A stretch of DNA of 64,000 nt from Streptomyces sp. S.PB5 (GTDB lineage Bacteria; Actinomycetota; Actinomycetes; Streptomycetales; Streptomycetaceae): contig NZ_JAQMWP010000008.1 of the NCBI RefSeq assembly GCF_030403745.1, forward strand, positions 62,001 to 126,000. Reading direction: 5' to 3'. Positions 32,703-41,730 of the stretch are shown one piece after another. The notes under the pieces are model-generated. The model was not told the DNA's origin. It saw nothing but the letters and a program-made list of their open reading frames with translations, and ran no database searches. Position 1 is the first letter of the stretch. Each line of letters opens with the position of its first letter. Position numbers and translations under genes: made by a program.

Positions 32703-33083
32703 GTGCCGGCTGGAACGCTGTACCGCGGCCGGGAAGGAATGTGGTCCTGGGTGGCTCACCGAGTCACCGGCGTCCTCATCTTCTTCTTCCTGTTCGTTCA
32801 CGTGCTGGACACCGCTCTCGTCCGTGTCTCCCCCGAGGACTACGACAGGGTCGTAGCCACGTACAAGACCCCGCTCGTCGCGTGCCTGGAGTACGGCCTC
32901 GTCGCCGCCATCCTCTTCCACGCACTGAACGGCCTGCGCGTCATCGCCGTCGACTTCTGGTCGAAGGGCCCGCGCTACCAGAAGCAGATGCTCTGGTCGG
33001 TCGTCGGCCTGTGGGTCGTGCTGATGATCGGGGCGATCTACCCCGTCCTCGGCCACGCCGCTCGTGAACTGTTCGGGAGCTGA
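32703..33083 (+). CDS. sdhC: succinate dehydrogenase cytochrome b556 subunit
   Basis: This 126-residue membrane anchor of complex II has three transmembrane helices. MWSWVAHRVTGVLIFFFLFVHVLDTAL contains the SxxxR-G quinone-site pattern and a heme-ligand histidine. FHALNGLRVIAVDFW carries the second H-x-x-x-G-x-R motif. GTG at 32703 follows GGAGGGA at 8 nt, and earlier in-frame codons lack a site. sdhD follows after 5 bp. The subunit passes electrons from the iron-sulfur protein to menaquinone. Confidence 0.93.
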   Translation: MPAGTLYRGREGMWSWVAHRVTGVLIFFFLFVHVLDTALVRVSPEDYDRVVATYKTPLVACLEYGLVAAILFHALNGLRVIAVDFWSKGPRYQKQMLWSVVGLWVVLMIGAIYPVLGHAARELFGS

Positions 33084-33088
33084 CGCAC

Positions 33089-33577
33089 ATGTCTACTACT
33101 GAGAAGACCGCTGACGTCTCGGGCGTCGGCCCCGTCGAGGGCGAGTCCCTCTACAGCGTCGACAACCCGGCCCCCCTCATCGAGGCCCCGCGCAAGCGCA
33201 CCAAGAAGACCCCGCGCTCGACCCGCGGCAACTTCGAGATGGCCGCGTGGCTGTTCATGCGGCTGTCCGGCATCGTGCTGGTCGTCCTGGTCCTCGGCCA
33301 CCTGCTGATCCAGCTGGTGCTGGACGGCGGTGTGTCGAAGATCGGCTTCGCCTTCGTGGCCGGCCGCTGGGCGTCCCCGTTCTGGCAGGTCTGGGACCTG
33401 CTGATGCTGTGGCTCGCGATGCTGCACGGCGCCAACGGCCTGCGCACGGTCATCAACGACTACGCGGAGCGCGCGAACACCCGGCTGTGGCTGAAGGGCC
33501 TGCTCTACACCGCCACGGTGTTCACCATCCTGCTGGGCACGCTGGTGATCTTCACCTTCGACCCGAACATCCGCTAG
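33089..33577 (+). CDS. sdhD: succinate dehydrogenase hydrophobic anchor subunit
   Basis: This 162-residue second membrane anchor has a polar ~50-residue N-terminus, then three helices: AWLFMRLSGIVLVVLVLGHLLIQLV (heme-side His), WQVWDLLMLWLAMLHGANGLRTVIND and a C-terminal TATVFTILLGTLVIFTF. Both anchors share the LHGxNGLR pattern. It is followed by sdhA after 22 bp with GCTGAGGAATTCCTG as leader. Confidence 0.93.
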   Translation: MSTTEKTADVSGVGPVEGESLYSVDNPAPLIEAPRKRTKKTPRSTRGNFEMAAWLFMRLSGIVLVVLVLGHLLIQLVLDGGVSKIGFAFVAGRWASPFWQVWDLLMLWLAMLHGANGLRTVINDYAERANTRLWLKGLLYTATVFTILLGTLVIFTFDPNIR

Positions 33578-33599
33578 GCACGGGGCTGAGGAATTCCTG

Positions 33600-35354
33600 A
33601 TGAAGATCCACAAGTACGACACCGTCATCGTCGGCGCGGGCGGCGCCGGCATGCGCGCCGCGATCGAGTCGACGAAGCGCAGCCGTACCGCCGTGCTCAC
33701 GAAGCTCTACCCCACCCGCTCCCACACGGGCGCCGCGCAGGGCGGCATGGCCGCAGCGCTGGCCAACGTGGAGGAGGACAACTGGGAGTGGCACACCTTC
33801 GACACGGTCAAGGGCGGTGACTACCTGGTCGACCAGGACGCCGCCGAGATCCTGGCGAAGGAAGCCATCGACGCCGTCCTCGACCTGGAGAAGATGGGCT
33901 TGCCGTTCAACCGGACGCCCGACGGGACGATCGACCAGCGCCGCTTCGGCGGTCACTCCCGCAACCACGGTGAGGCCCCGGTCCGCCGGTCCTGCTACGC
34001 GGCCGACCGTACCGGCCACATGATCCTCCAGACGCTGTACCAGAACTGCGTGAAGGAGGGCGTGGAGTTCTTCAACGAGTTCTACGTCCTCGACCAGCTG
34101 ATCACCGAGGTCGACGGCGTCAAGAAGTCGGCCGGTGTGGTGGCGTACGAGCTCGCGACCGGCGAGATCCACGTCTTCCAGGCGAAGGCGGTCATCTACG
34201 CCTCGGGCGGCACCGGCAAGTTCTTCAAGGTGACGTCGAACGCGCACACGCTGACGGGCGACGGCCAGGCCGCCGTGTACCGGCGCGGTCTGCCGCTGGA
34301 GGACATGGAGTTCTTCCAGTTCCACCCGACCGGCATCTGGCGCATGGGCATCCTGCTGACGGAGGGCGCCCGTGGTGAGGGCGGCATCCTCCGCAACAAG
34401 GACGGCGAGCGCTTCATGGAGAAGTACGCGCCGGTCATGAAGGACCTCGCGTCCCGTGACGTCGTCTCGCGGTCGATCTACACGGAGATCCGTGAGGGCC
34501 GCGGCTGTGGCCCCGAGGGCGACCACGTCTACCTCGACCTCACGCACCTCCCGCCGGAGCAGCTGGACGCGAAGCTCCCGGACATCACCGAGTTCGCCCG
34601 CACCTACCTCGGCATCGAGCCGTACACGGACCCGATCCCGATCCAGCCCACCGCGCACTACGCGATGGGCGGCATCCCGACGAACGTCGAGGGTGAGGTC
34701 CTGAGCGACAACACGACGGTCGTCCCCGGTCTGTACGCGGCCGGCGAGGTCGCGTGTGTGTCGGTGCACGGCGCGAACCGTCTGGGCACGAACTCGCTGC
34801 TGGACATCAACGTGTTCGGCCGTCGTGCGGGCATCGCCGCCGCCGAGTACAGCCACACGGCCGACTTCGTCGAACTGCCGGAGAACCCGGCGGAGTTCGT
34901 GGTCGAGCAGGTCGAGCGACTGCGCAACTCGACGGGCACCGAGCGGGTTTCCGTGCTCCGCAAGGAGCTGCAGGAGACCATGGACGCCAACGTCATGGTG
35001 TTCCGCACCGAGCAGACGATCAAGACGGCGGTCGAGAAGATCGCGGAGCTGCGCGAGCGCTACAAGAACGTCGCGATCCAGGACAAGGGCCGTCGCTTCA
35101 ACACGGACCTGCTGGAGGCGATCGAGCTCGGCAACCTCCTGGACCTCGCCGAGGTCATGGCGGTCTCCGCGCTCGCCCGCAAGGAGTCCCGCGGCGGTCA
35201 CTACCGCGAGGACTACCCGAACCGCGACGACGTCAACTTCATGCGCCACACCATGGCGTACCGCGAGGTCGGCGACGACGGCACCGAGTCCATCCGTCTC
35301 GACTACAAGCCGGTCGTCCAGACCCGCTACCAGCCGATGGAGCGTAAGTACTGA
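33600..35354 (+). CDS. sdhA: succinate dehydrogenase flavoprotein subunit
   Basis: This 584-residue catalytic subunit oxidises succinate to fumarate. VIVGAGGAGMRAAIEST is the FAD Rossmann motif, and RSHTGAAQGGMAAAL contains the histidine that carries covalent FAD. HSRNHGEAPVRRSCYAADRTGH and FHPTGI are substrate-side motifs; ANRLGTNSLLDINVFGR is near the FAD-capping domain. The length is typical. The sequence is on the usual low-variation codon set of a highly expressed operon. The stop overlaps the sdhB start (TGATG). Confidence 0.96.
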   Translation: MKIHKYDTVIVGAGGAGMRAAIESTKRSRTAVLTKLYPTRSHTGAAQGGMAAALANVEEDNWEWHTFDTVKGGDYLVDQDAAEILAKEAIDAVLDLEKMGLPFNRTPDGTIDQRRFGGHSRNHGEAPVRRSCYAADRTGHMILQTLYQNCVKEGVEFFNEFYVLDQLITEVDGVKKSAGVVAYELATGEIHVFQAKAVIYASGGTGKFFKVTSNAHTLTGDGQAAVYRRGLPLEDMEFFQFHPTGIWRMGILLTEGARGEGGILRNKDGERFMEKYAPVMKDLASRDVVSRSIYTEIREGRGCGPEGDHVYLDLTHLPPEQLDAKLPDITEFARTYLGIEPYTDPIPIQPTAHYAMGGIPTNVEGEVLSDNTTVVPGLYAAGEVACVSVHGANRLGTNSLLDINVFGRRAGIAAAEYSHTADFVELPENPAEFVVEQVERLRNSTGTERVSVLRKELQETMDANVMVFRTEQTIKTAVEKIAELRERYKNVAIQDKGRRFNTDLLEAIELGNLLDLAEVMAVSALARKESRGGHYREDYPNRDDVNFMRHTMAYREVGDDGTESIRLDYKPVVQTRYQPMERKY

Positions 35355-36115
35355 TGGCAACCCCTGTTCTGGACAAGGTCGAGGCGGAGTCCGCGGCCTC
35401 TCCGTACATCACGGTCACGTTCCGAGTCCGCCGCTTCAACCCGGAGATCTCGGCCGAGGCGACCTGGGAAGACTTCCAGCTGGAGATCGACCCCAAGGAG
35501 CGCGTCCTCGACGGCCTCCACAAGATCAAGTGGGACCTGGACGGCACCCTGACCTTCCGCCGCTCCTGCGCCCACGGCATCTGCGGCTCGGACGCGATGC
35601 GGATCAACGGCAAGAACCGTCTTGCCTGCAAGACCCTCATCAAGGACATCAACCCCGAGAAGCCGATCACGGTCGAGCCCATCAAGGGCCTGACGGTCCT
35701 GAAGGACCTGGTCGTCGACATGGAGCCGTTCTTCCAGGCGTACCGCGACGTCATGCCCTTCCTCATCACGAAGGACACGAACGAGCCGACGCGCGAGCGC
35801 CTCCAGACCGCGGAGGACCGCGAGCGCTTCGACGACACGACGAAGTGCATCCTCTGCGCGGCCTGCACCTCCTCCTGCCCGGTCTTCTGGAACGACGGCC
35901 AGTACTTCGGCCCGGCCGCGATCGTGAACGCCCACCGCTTCATCTTCGACAGCCGTGACGAGGCGGGCGAACAGCGCCTGGAGATCCTCAACGACCGCGA
36001 CGGCGTGTGGCGCTGCCGCACCACCTTCAACTGCACGGACGCGTGCCCCCGTGGCATCGAGGTCACGAAGGCGATCGCCGAGGTGAAGAAGGCGCTGATC
36101 ACGCGGCGGTTCTGA
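35354..36115 (+). CDS. sdhB: succinate dehydrogenase iron-sulfur subunit
   Basis: This 253-residue electron-transfer subunit binds three clusters. CAHGICGSDAMRINGKNRLAC gives the [2Fe-2S] ligands, CILCAACTSSCPVFW and the downstream CTDACPRGI the [4Fe-4S] and [3Fe-4S] ligands. The start is coupled to sdhA by one-base overlap. A strong terminator follows, so it is the last gene of the operon. Confidence 0.96.
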   Translation: MATPVLDKVEAESAASPYITVTFRVRRFNPEISAEATWEDFQLEIDPKERVLDGLHKIKWDLDGTLTFRRSCAHGICGSDAMRINGKNRLACKTLIKDINPEKPITVEPIKGLTVLKDLVVDMEPFFQAYRDVMPFLITKDTNEPTRERLQTAEDRERFDDTTKCILCAACTSSCPVFWNDGQYFGPAAIVNAHRFIFDSRDEAGEQRLEILNDRDGVWRCRTTFNCTDACPRGIEVTKAIAEVKKALITRRF

Positions 36116-36133
36116 GCTTCGAAGTCCTGCCTC

Positions 36134-36180
36134 AGGGCCCTGTTTCCGTCACTTCGGGAACGGGGCCCTCTGGTGTTTTT
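36134..36180 (+). terminator. sdh operon terminator
   Basis: AGGGCCCTGTTTCC (36134-36147) pairs with 36156-36169 (two G-U pairs) across an 8-nt loop. It is followed a few bases later by GTTTTT, a full intrinsic terminator, which is uncommon in this genome. Confidence 0.9.
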
Positions 36181-36268
36181 GGCGTGATTTGCCTACTACT
36201 GAAGCAGGCCTTCCCGCGTCACACTGCGAGCCGAGAGCCGGTGTCGGCCACGGGACAGTGAGGGAAGC

Positions 36269-36808
36269 GTGACCGAGGAAGGGTCGAGATCGTCAGACGA
36301 GGGCGACCGCGCCCCTCAACTCGGCTACGGCGGAGCCTCGAAAGAAGCGCACTTCGTGGCCGCGCCCCTGCTCACTGCTGCGGCGCTGTCCCTCGCCGGA
36401 GTGGTCGCCGGTGCTGACACCGCCTTCCGCTGGCCGGGGGCGACGCTCATCCTCTTGGTCATTACGGCTATGACGCTGATCTTCAGCATGCAACTCGCAT
36501 ACAACGCGCGCGTGTATCTGTTCACCTACTCGGAGGTCAAGGATCACTACGACGGTCTGCCCAAAGCGACCGCGACAGAGAAGCGCATGCGCGAGGAGTA
36601 CACCGATGCCAGGCGCATCTGGCGCTCGCGCCTGACCCCTGCGGTTCATACCTACAACGTCGGCACCCTGCTTCTCGGAGCGGGTGTCGCCGCGTCGCTA
36701 GTGCCGCCCGACGGCGGCGAAGAAGCACCGGCTCGTTGGACAGCCGCCGCCATCGTGTTCATCGGCACCATCGCCGACGGAATCTGGATAGTCCGCAAGA
36801 AGCCCTGA
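36269..36808 (+). CDS. hypothetical membrane protein, four segments
   Basis: This 179-residue protein has two hydrophobic pairs (AAPLLTAAALSLAGVVAGAD, LILLVITAMTLIFSMQLAYN; NVGTLLLGAGVAASLVPP, WTAAAIVFIGTIADGIWIV). Between them is a charged cytoplasmic loop (RMREEYTDARRIWRSRL). No family was recognised. The GTG at 36269 has GAGGGA upstream. It begins a short accessory block between sdhB and 38.1 kb whose genes have no assigned function and slightly lower third-position GC than sdh. Confidence 0.7.
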   Translation: MTEEGSRSSDEGDRAPQLGYGGASKEAHFVAAPLLTAAALSLAGVVAGADTAFRWPGATLILLVITAMTLIFSMQLAYNARVYLFTYSEVKDHYDGLPKATATEKRMREEYTDARRIWRSRLTPAVHTYNVGTLLLGAGVAASLVPPDGGEEAPARWTAAAIVFIGTIADGIWIVRKKP

Positions 36809-36885
36809 CCTTCACCGAGCCCATCCGGAGGAAGCATGCTGCACTTGGCGCAGATGCCGTACTTCCCGGCCTGACACCCCCTGGA

Positions 36886-37221
36886 ATGCCCTGCCCCGAC
36901 TGCGATACAGATCTGCCGTGGCAAGCCGGCGGGCAGACCGACGTCCCGAAGAACGCCCGCCGGCCCACCGTTCAGGAGGCCTACGATAAGGCGGCCCAGG
37001 ACAACGGCGAGACCTTGAAGAAGTACCTGAACACAAAGTACGACCGTCCGGCGCGGCACAAACGAGTCGCCCTGCAGCGCCACTCGTCAGAAGACCGGCC
37101 ATGCCGCTTCGACGGCTGGCCCGAGTGGCTCCTCGCCCACTGCCCCAAGCCGGAAGACGTGGACCAGTGGGTCCCCAAGCTGCAGCCCTGGTGGACACCA
37201 CCAGCACCGACCACCCACTGA
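36886..37221 (+). CDS. hypothetical protein with CxxC motif, 5' end uncertain
   Basis: This frame is coding-like (strong G/C at third positions) and gives ~111 residues: MPCPDCDTDLPW, then a charged helical part and a Trp-rich end (FDGWPEWLLAHCPKPEDVDQW). The ATG at 36886 has a poor ribosome site. A good one (GGAGGAAGC) precedes an ATG at 36837 in another frame that stops after 12 codons, so a frameshift near 36870 is possible. No family was recognised. The stop is 3 bp from the convergent gene. Confidence 0.5.
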   Translation: MPCPDCDTDLPWQAGGQTDVPKNARRPTVQEAYDKAAQDNGETLKKYLNTKYDRPARHKRVALQRHSSEDRPCRFDGWPEWLLAHCPKPEDVDQWVPKLQPWWTPPAPTTH

Positions 37222-37224
37222 GCT

Positions 37225-38145
37225 TCAGCCGAGTTCGTCGCCATCGTCCGCAACCCGGCCCCGGTCTGTCGTCCTGTGCTCGTACGACAGCTCGAAAGGC
37301 CCCATGTCCGCGAACAGTCCGGAGAGCCGGCGGAAGGTCGCTTCCTCGACGTCGGAGTCCGGCGGAAGCGGCAGGTGGAGTGCCTCGAGCAGATCGAAGC
37401 GGTGCAGATCGTAGGCGACATGCATCAGGCCGGAGTATGCCTGTGCTGCCGTCACCGCGCCCTTGTACGCCACCGCTGCAAGGGCGATGCCGACACCACA
37501 CCACCACCAGACGAACGGTTCGTCGTACAAGGCCGTGGCGCCCGACGTGGTCAGAGCGAGGAACGCCCAGCAGAGGTTCACAGCCGTGTCGAGCACGTCG
37601 CGCGTGGAACGGAGGATCTCCGCCATACGGTCGGAAACCTGAAGGTAGAGGCGCGGCCACGAGGTCAGTGTCGTCAGGCCGTAGCGTTCACCTGCGGTCA
37701 ACTCGCCCGCGCGTAGGGCGTTGCCGAGCGCTGTGGGGAGTTGAATCTCTGCGGGTGGGCGGGCCGCCAGGCGGCGGCGGGCGTCGGCCCTCACCCGACA
37801 GGCCGTGTCCCCACCACCGGTCCTGTCGGCTTTCTTCCGCAGTCCGTGCCAGCGCGCGCGCTGTATTCGAGCCAAGGCTCCCGCAAGACCGGCTGTGACC
37901 GGCCATCTGTCCCAGTAACCCTCCAGTACTCGAACCGCCCGCACCTGGAACGGTCGCAGCAGTAAGCCGAGAAGAGACGCACAGACGCCGACCGTCGCCG
38001 ACACCTCGAACATGTCCGCCGGCCGCTCCGGCCATACGGCACCCCAGTCGCTCCGCCCTGAGAAGCTCCCCGTCCGTACCAGCGCGAGCACCCCCGCGAC
38101 GAACAGCGCGCACGGCACGAAGTGCACCGACAGCACCCGTCGCAC
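37225..38145 (-). CDS. hypothetical membrane protein
   Basis: This 306-residue protein has two N-terminal helices (SVHFVPCALFVAGVLALV, ATVGVCASLLGLLLRPF), a basic cytoplasmic middle (RARWHGLRKKADRTGGG...ARRRLAARP) and a second pair of helices (AVNLCWAFLALTTSGATALY, VWWWCGVGIALAAVAYKGAVTA). It ends with a soluble acidic tail. No domain was recognised. It is convergent with 36886-37221 and divergent from the secreted protein at 38313. Together with those it forms the accessory block after sdh. Confidence 0.7.
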   Translation of the reverse strand: MRRVLSVHFVPCALFVAGVLALVRTGSFSGRSDWGAVWPERPADMFEVSATVGVCASLLGLLLRPFQVRAVRVLEGYWDRWPVTAGLAGALARIQRARWHGLRKKADRTGGGDTACRVRADARRRLAARPPAEIQLPTALGNALRAGELTAGERYGLTTLTSWPRLYLQVSDRMAEILRSTRDVLDTAVNLCWAFLALTTSGATALYDEPFVWWWCGVGIALAAVAYKGAVTAAQAYSGLMHVAYDLHRFDLLEALHLPLPPDSDVEEATFRRLSGLFADMGPFELSYEHRTTDRGRVADDGDELG

Positions 38146-38312
38146 GAAGCCCGCTCCTCCCCAAACTCCCCTGAGCGCTGTTCAGTATGGAGCGCGGTGT
38201 CAAGTGGAGCCGAGGGCGGGCCGGAACTCGATCAGGACGGGGAAGGGCGTTCACCAGTCAACTCCGCAGTGGTTTCCGTGAGTTGTGAGGCTGTTGTTGC
38301 AGACTGCTCCTC

Positions 38313-39098
38313 ATGGCGCTCCTGAGGAAAACCGCAGCTGCTCTCTCCGCCGCGGCGGCGGTACTGCTCGCGATACCCCCCGTTTCCGCCTCCGCGACCC
38401 CGCACCCGCACAACCGGACGCTCGCCCGCGAGACCTTCGACCGGCTCCCCCTCGGACCGGTCACCTCAGGGCGCGGGTGGACCGCCGACACGGCCGGCGG
38501 ATCGTTGAGTGTCGTGGCCGGTTCCGGTGGTCAGGGGCGTGAGCTCCGGGTCCACACCGACGGCAACGGACGGGCCTTCCTCGTGTTCGACCAGCTCGCG
38601 CCACCCGGCAACAGCTTCTGGGCGCGCATGCGGTTGCGGGTCGACGCGTTCCCCATCGCTCCCGACTGGGCGCACTGGACGATCGCCGAGGCCTCCGGGT
38701 CCGACTCGCCCACCCTCGTCCGCCCCCTCGGCGGCCAGTACGCCCCCACCGACCACGGCAACTTCTGGGGCGTCGGCTCCGATCTCGGGCCCACCGGCGA
38801 CTGGACCTCGTGGAAGACCTCCGCACCAGCCGTCGCCGGCACCTGGCAGTGCGTCGAGTTCCATCTGGACGCCACGGACAACCGCGTGACCGTCTATTTC
38901 GACCGGGTCGAGCAGACCGACCTGACCGTGTCCACGAAGGAACACGGGGGTACGGGCGACGACTTCGTGTTCCCGGACTTCGAGAAGCTGAAGCTCGGCT
39001 GGCAGCTGTACCAGGCCGACCCGGACCCGTCGTCGTACGACATCCGGCTCGACGACATCGTCGTGAGTACTCGGCGGGTGGGTGGCTGCGGCAAGTGA
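38313..39098 (+). CDS. secreted beta-rich protein, Cip1-like
   Basis: This 261-residue exported protein has a signal peptide (LLRKTAAALSAAAAVLLAIPPVSASA). The mature part begins ARETFDRLPLGPVTSGRGW and contains FWARMRLRVDAFPIAPDWAHW, GTWQCVEFHLDATDNRVTVYFD and a final YDIRLDDIVVS. This is beta-jelly-roll text that resembles Cip1/polysaccharide-lyase-like carbohydrate-active proteins. The family assignment is from memory and no catalytic residues are claimed. The start ATG has only a weak ribosome site. Confidence 0.7.
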   Translation: MALLRKTAAALSAAAAVLLAIPPVSASATPHPHNRTLARETFDRLPLGPVTSGRGWTADTAGGSLSVVAGSGGQGRELRVHTDGNGRAFLVFDQLAPPGNSFWARMRLRVDAFPIAPDWAHWTIAEASGSDSPTLVRPLGGQYAPTDHGNFWGVGSDLGPTGDWTSWKTSAPAVAGTWQCVEFHLDATDNRVTVYFDRVEQTDLTVSTKEHGGTGDDFVFPDFEKLKLGWQLYQADPDPSSYDIRLDDIVVSTRRVGGCGK

Positions 39099-39215
39099 CG
39101 CCGGGGCGCAGGCGGCCTACGGGGTTGGCCGGGCCCGTGCGGCTGTGATCAACTGCCCCCGCCATGTACACAGCAGCCTCTGGGGAGGGGCTGCCAGGAG
39201 GGGGAGGGTGCGCCG

Positions 39216-40508
39216 ATGCGTGCCGTCGAGGAGCAGGTCGTCCAGCCGTGCCCGCAGTGCGGGGTGGAGATCCGTGGGGACCGCCGGTTCACCGTGTGGT
39301 GCGCGGCCTGTGACTGGAACGTGGATCCGCAGGGGCCGGACCGGCGGAAGCAGGGCAGGCTGGAGCGGCGGCGGCGCCGGATGGCCCAGCGGTACGGCGA
39401 ACGGCTGCTGGAGGACCTGGCCGGCGCGGCCGGACGCCCGGAGCGCGAGCGTCCTGGACGGTCGGCGGCCGGTGTGCTGGCGTACACCGTCGCGCTGCTG
39501 GTGCACGGGGTGACCCTGGCCCTGTTCGCGGGCGGGCTGTGGTTCGTGATCGGCGGCTGGGGCGGCTTCGGCATGGTGGCCGGGCTGTTCCTGCTGGGTG
39601 TGGCGGTGACGCTCCGCCCGCGACTGAACCGGCTGCCCGCGGGCGCGCACACCGTGTCCAGGACCGCCGCACCCGAGCTGTACGCCCTGGTCGACGAGGT
39701 CGCGGTAGCCCTCGGCACCCGTGGCGTGGACGTCATCGTCCTCGACGGGCAGCCCAACGCGAGCGTCACGCATCTCGGCGTCCGCCGTCGGGTGCTCACG
39801 CTGGGGCTGCCCTTGTGGGAGGTGCTGTCCCCGCAGGAGCGGATCGCCCTCCTGGGCCACGAGTTCGGCCACTTCACCCACGGCGACACCCGGCACGGCA
39901 TGGTCGTGGGCACGGCCTACGGGTCGCTGACCACGTGGCACTACTACCTGTCCCCGATCGAGCGGCCGTCCGGGGCGGAGTACGTCGTCAACCTGTTCTA
40001 CTTCGTCCCCCGTTGGCTGATCACCGGTGTGGTGCTGCTGCTCGACCTCCTGACCACGCGGGCCTCCCAGCGCAGCGAGTATCTCGCCGACGCGGCGGCG
40101 GCCCGGGTCGGTTCCTCCGAGGCCGCGGCCGGACTGATGGACCAGCTCCTGGTCGCGGAGTCCATCGAGACGACGCTGTACCGAGAGGTCAACGCCCGGC
40201 GGATGCGCGGCTCGGCGCGGGTGAGCGCGCAGGACGCCGAGGGGCTGTGGGAGGCGCTCGCCACCCATCTGCGCTCAGTCCCGGAGTCCGAGCACGAACG
40301 CCGCCGTCGCGTCAGCGCCCGCCGCGGCCACAGTGTCGACGCCACGCACCCTCCCACCCACCTCCGCCGCACCCTGCTGCTCCGTCTCCCGCCCACGCCC
40401 GCCTCGGTGACCGCCGACGCCGGACGCACCGGACGCCTCGCCGCCGAACTCGCGGACCCGCGCGCCGCCGTGGCACTGGAGCTGGTCAGGGACGGCGTGG
40501 ACGCGTGA
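39216..40508 (+). CDS. M48-family membrane zinc metalloprotease with N-terminal zinc ribbon
   Basis: This 430-residue protein starts with a zinc ribbon (CPQCGVEI...WCAACDW, residues ~12-35). Two membrane segments (AAGVLAYTVALLVHGVTLALFAGG, MVAGLFLLGVAVTL) precede the peptidase domain. HEFGH (~215-219) gives the two zinc histidines and catalytic Glu, and SEYLADAAAA supplies the third ligand. A further pair of helices lies near WLITGVVLLLDLL. It is HtpX/Ste24-like and presumably involved in membrane protein quality control. The ATG is preceded by GGGGGAGGG. The 3' end abuts a decayed antisense gene pair. Confidence 0.88.
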   Translation: MRAVEEQVVQPCPQCGVEIRGDRRFTVWCAACDWNVDPQGPDRRKQGRLERRRRRMAQRYGERLLEDLAGAAGRPERERPGRSAAGVLAYTVALLVHGVTLALFAGGLWFVIGGWGGFGMVAGLFLLGVAVTLRPRLNRLPAGAHTVSRTAAPELYALVDEVAVALGTRGVDVIVLDGQPNASVTHLGVRRRVLTLGLPLWEVLSPQERIALLGHEFGHFTHGDTRHGMVVGTAYGSLTTWHYYLSPIERPSGAEYVVNLFYFVPRWLITGVVLLLDLLTTRASQRSEYLADAAAARVGSSEAAAGLMDQLLVAESIETTLYREVNARRMRGSARVSAQDAEGLWEALATHLRSVPESEHERRRRVSARRGHSVDATHPPTHLRRTLLLRLPPTPASVTADAGRTGRLAAELADPRAAVALELVRDGVDA

Positions 40509-40609
40509 ATCCGGCCGCCGTTCCACAGCCGGCTCAGGGTCGTCGGGTCCGTGATCTCCGTGTCGGCCCGGATCAGGTCCTTGAACCGCTGGACGTGCCC
40601 CGTCGTCAT
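40509..40609 (-). pseudogene. 5' stub of a truncated gene
   Basis: An ATG at 40609 overlaps the stop of the gene before it (ATGA). About 33 codons look genuine (HVQRFKDLIRADTEITDPTTLSRLWNG). Reading then continues only as the antisense of the M48 protease 3' end. The gene body appears to have been deleted at ~40509, where the protease begins. Confidence 0.45.
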
Positions 40610-40999
40610 CCCCCCACCAGTGCAACGAGCTTCAGGAACGTGACCTCGGTCCCGGGCCCCAGCTCGATCTCCTCGTCGAGCTCGGTCATCTGCCGGTCCC
40701 CGACCAGCACCAGGAAGCCGTTCCCCCGCGAACGCCTTCAGGGCCAGCGCCGTCTGCTTCTCGGGGTCCATCCGCCGGGGCGTGCGCAGGGCGTAGCCGT
40801 TGAGAACCCGCTCAGTGTCGTCCGGCTGGACCAGCCCCTGGAAGACCTCGGGCGTGCGGGAGTTGTACTCGGCGACCTCCTGGAAGACCCGGCGCCGGAT
40901 CAGCTCCCGCACGCTGAGCCGCTCCTCGGCGATCTCCAGCCCCCAGCCGTCACTGCGGCCACCGCTTGTCGTCTCGTCGACGAACGTCGCGATTCCCAT
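40606..40999 (-). pseudogene. small conserved protein with a frameshift in a C5 run
   Basis: The ATG at 40999 opens MGIATFVDETTSGGRSDGWG, continuing to YALRTPRRMDPEKQTALALKAFAG. After that the frame is lost, but the +1 frame continues sensibly (NGFLVLVGDRQMTELDEE...VTFLKLVALVGG) to a stop. Removing one base from the run at 40723-40727 restores a ~130-residue protein. This is either a real mutation or a sequencing slip. No function is known. Confidence 0.65.
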
Positions 41000-41164
41000 G
41001 CCGTCGACAGTACGATCCACCACTGACAACGCCCCCCGGACCCGGTTCCCGAACCGGCCCCGGATGCCGACCCGGCCGCGGCCTCAGTCCTCCCCGCCCC
41101 CGGTCCTCCCCGGCGCCACCGTCCGGCCGGCCGCACCGCAGGCCTCACCGCCCGCCCGGCCGCC

Positions 41165-41599
41165 TCACCGCACCGCAGGCCTGCGCCACTCCCGCGCCCC
41201 CGCCGCCCGCATCAACTCCACGGCCGGCCCCGGCTCTCCCGACACCAGCGGATGCACCAGCTCCAGACAACGCACCTGCTCCGCCAGTGACTTCCGAAGC
41301 TGCCGCAGGCTCCGCGCACCGAACGACACCCGGCCCCCGGCCACCCCCGCGGCGACCGCCAGTTTCCCGATGCCGACCTTGCACTCGGTCAGACCTGTGT
41401 CGCGGCAGGCGTGTATCTCGACGTCGCCGTCCCACAGCCCGAGGACGACCTGATAGCGCACGCCGGAGCCCGTGTAGGTCGCGACGGCGAGATGCCGGTC
41501 CCGCTCCCCCTCTCCGGGGCCGTCGAGGCCCAGTCTCCCGGCGACGTCCGCGAAGGCCGCTCGTACTTCGTCGTGGAAGGCCTCTGTTCCCGGAACCAT
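41165..41599 (-). CDS. conserved hypothetical protein
   Basis: This 144-residue soluble protein (MVPGTEAFHDEVRAAFADVAGRLGL...) has a beta-strand centre (VRYQVVLGLWDGDVEIHACRDTGLTECKVGIGKLAVAAG) and a helical end (SLRQLRKSLAEQVRCLELVHPLV). No motif was recognised. The ATG at 41599 has a G-rich ribosome site. It is divergent from the VOC gene. Confidence 0.7.
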   Translation of the reverse strand: MVPGTEAFHDEVRAAFADVAGRLGLDGPGEGERDRHLAVATYTGSGVRYQVVLGLWDGDVEIHACRDTGLTECKVGIGKLAVAAGVAGGRVSFGARSLRQLRKSLAEQVRCLELVHPLVSGEPGPAVELMRAAGAREWRRPAVR

Positions 41600-41730
41600 T
41601 CCCGCCCCCTCCGCCCCACGGCACTGACGACGGCTCAGCGTACCGACGGAAGCCGCCCCTTCTCGGCCCAATGAGTGACCCCGCGGAAACGCCACCCCGC
41701 AACCACCGTCTCCACACCTAATCTGATGGC

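Noticed and set aside
33552..35360. 602-codon minus-strand frame opposite sdhA
   Set aside because: A GC-bias shadow of a gene with full SdhA motifs.
36652..37660. Minus-strand frames over the accessory block
   Set aside because: They cross the convergent junction and lack consistent third-position G/C; the plus-strand and 37225-38145 frames fit better.
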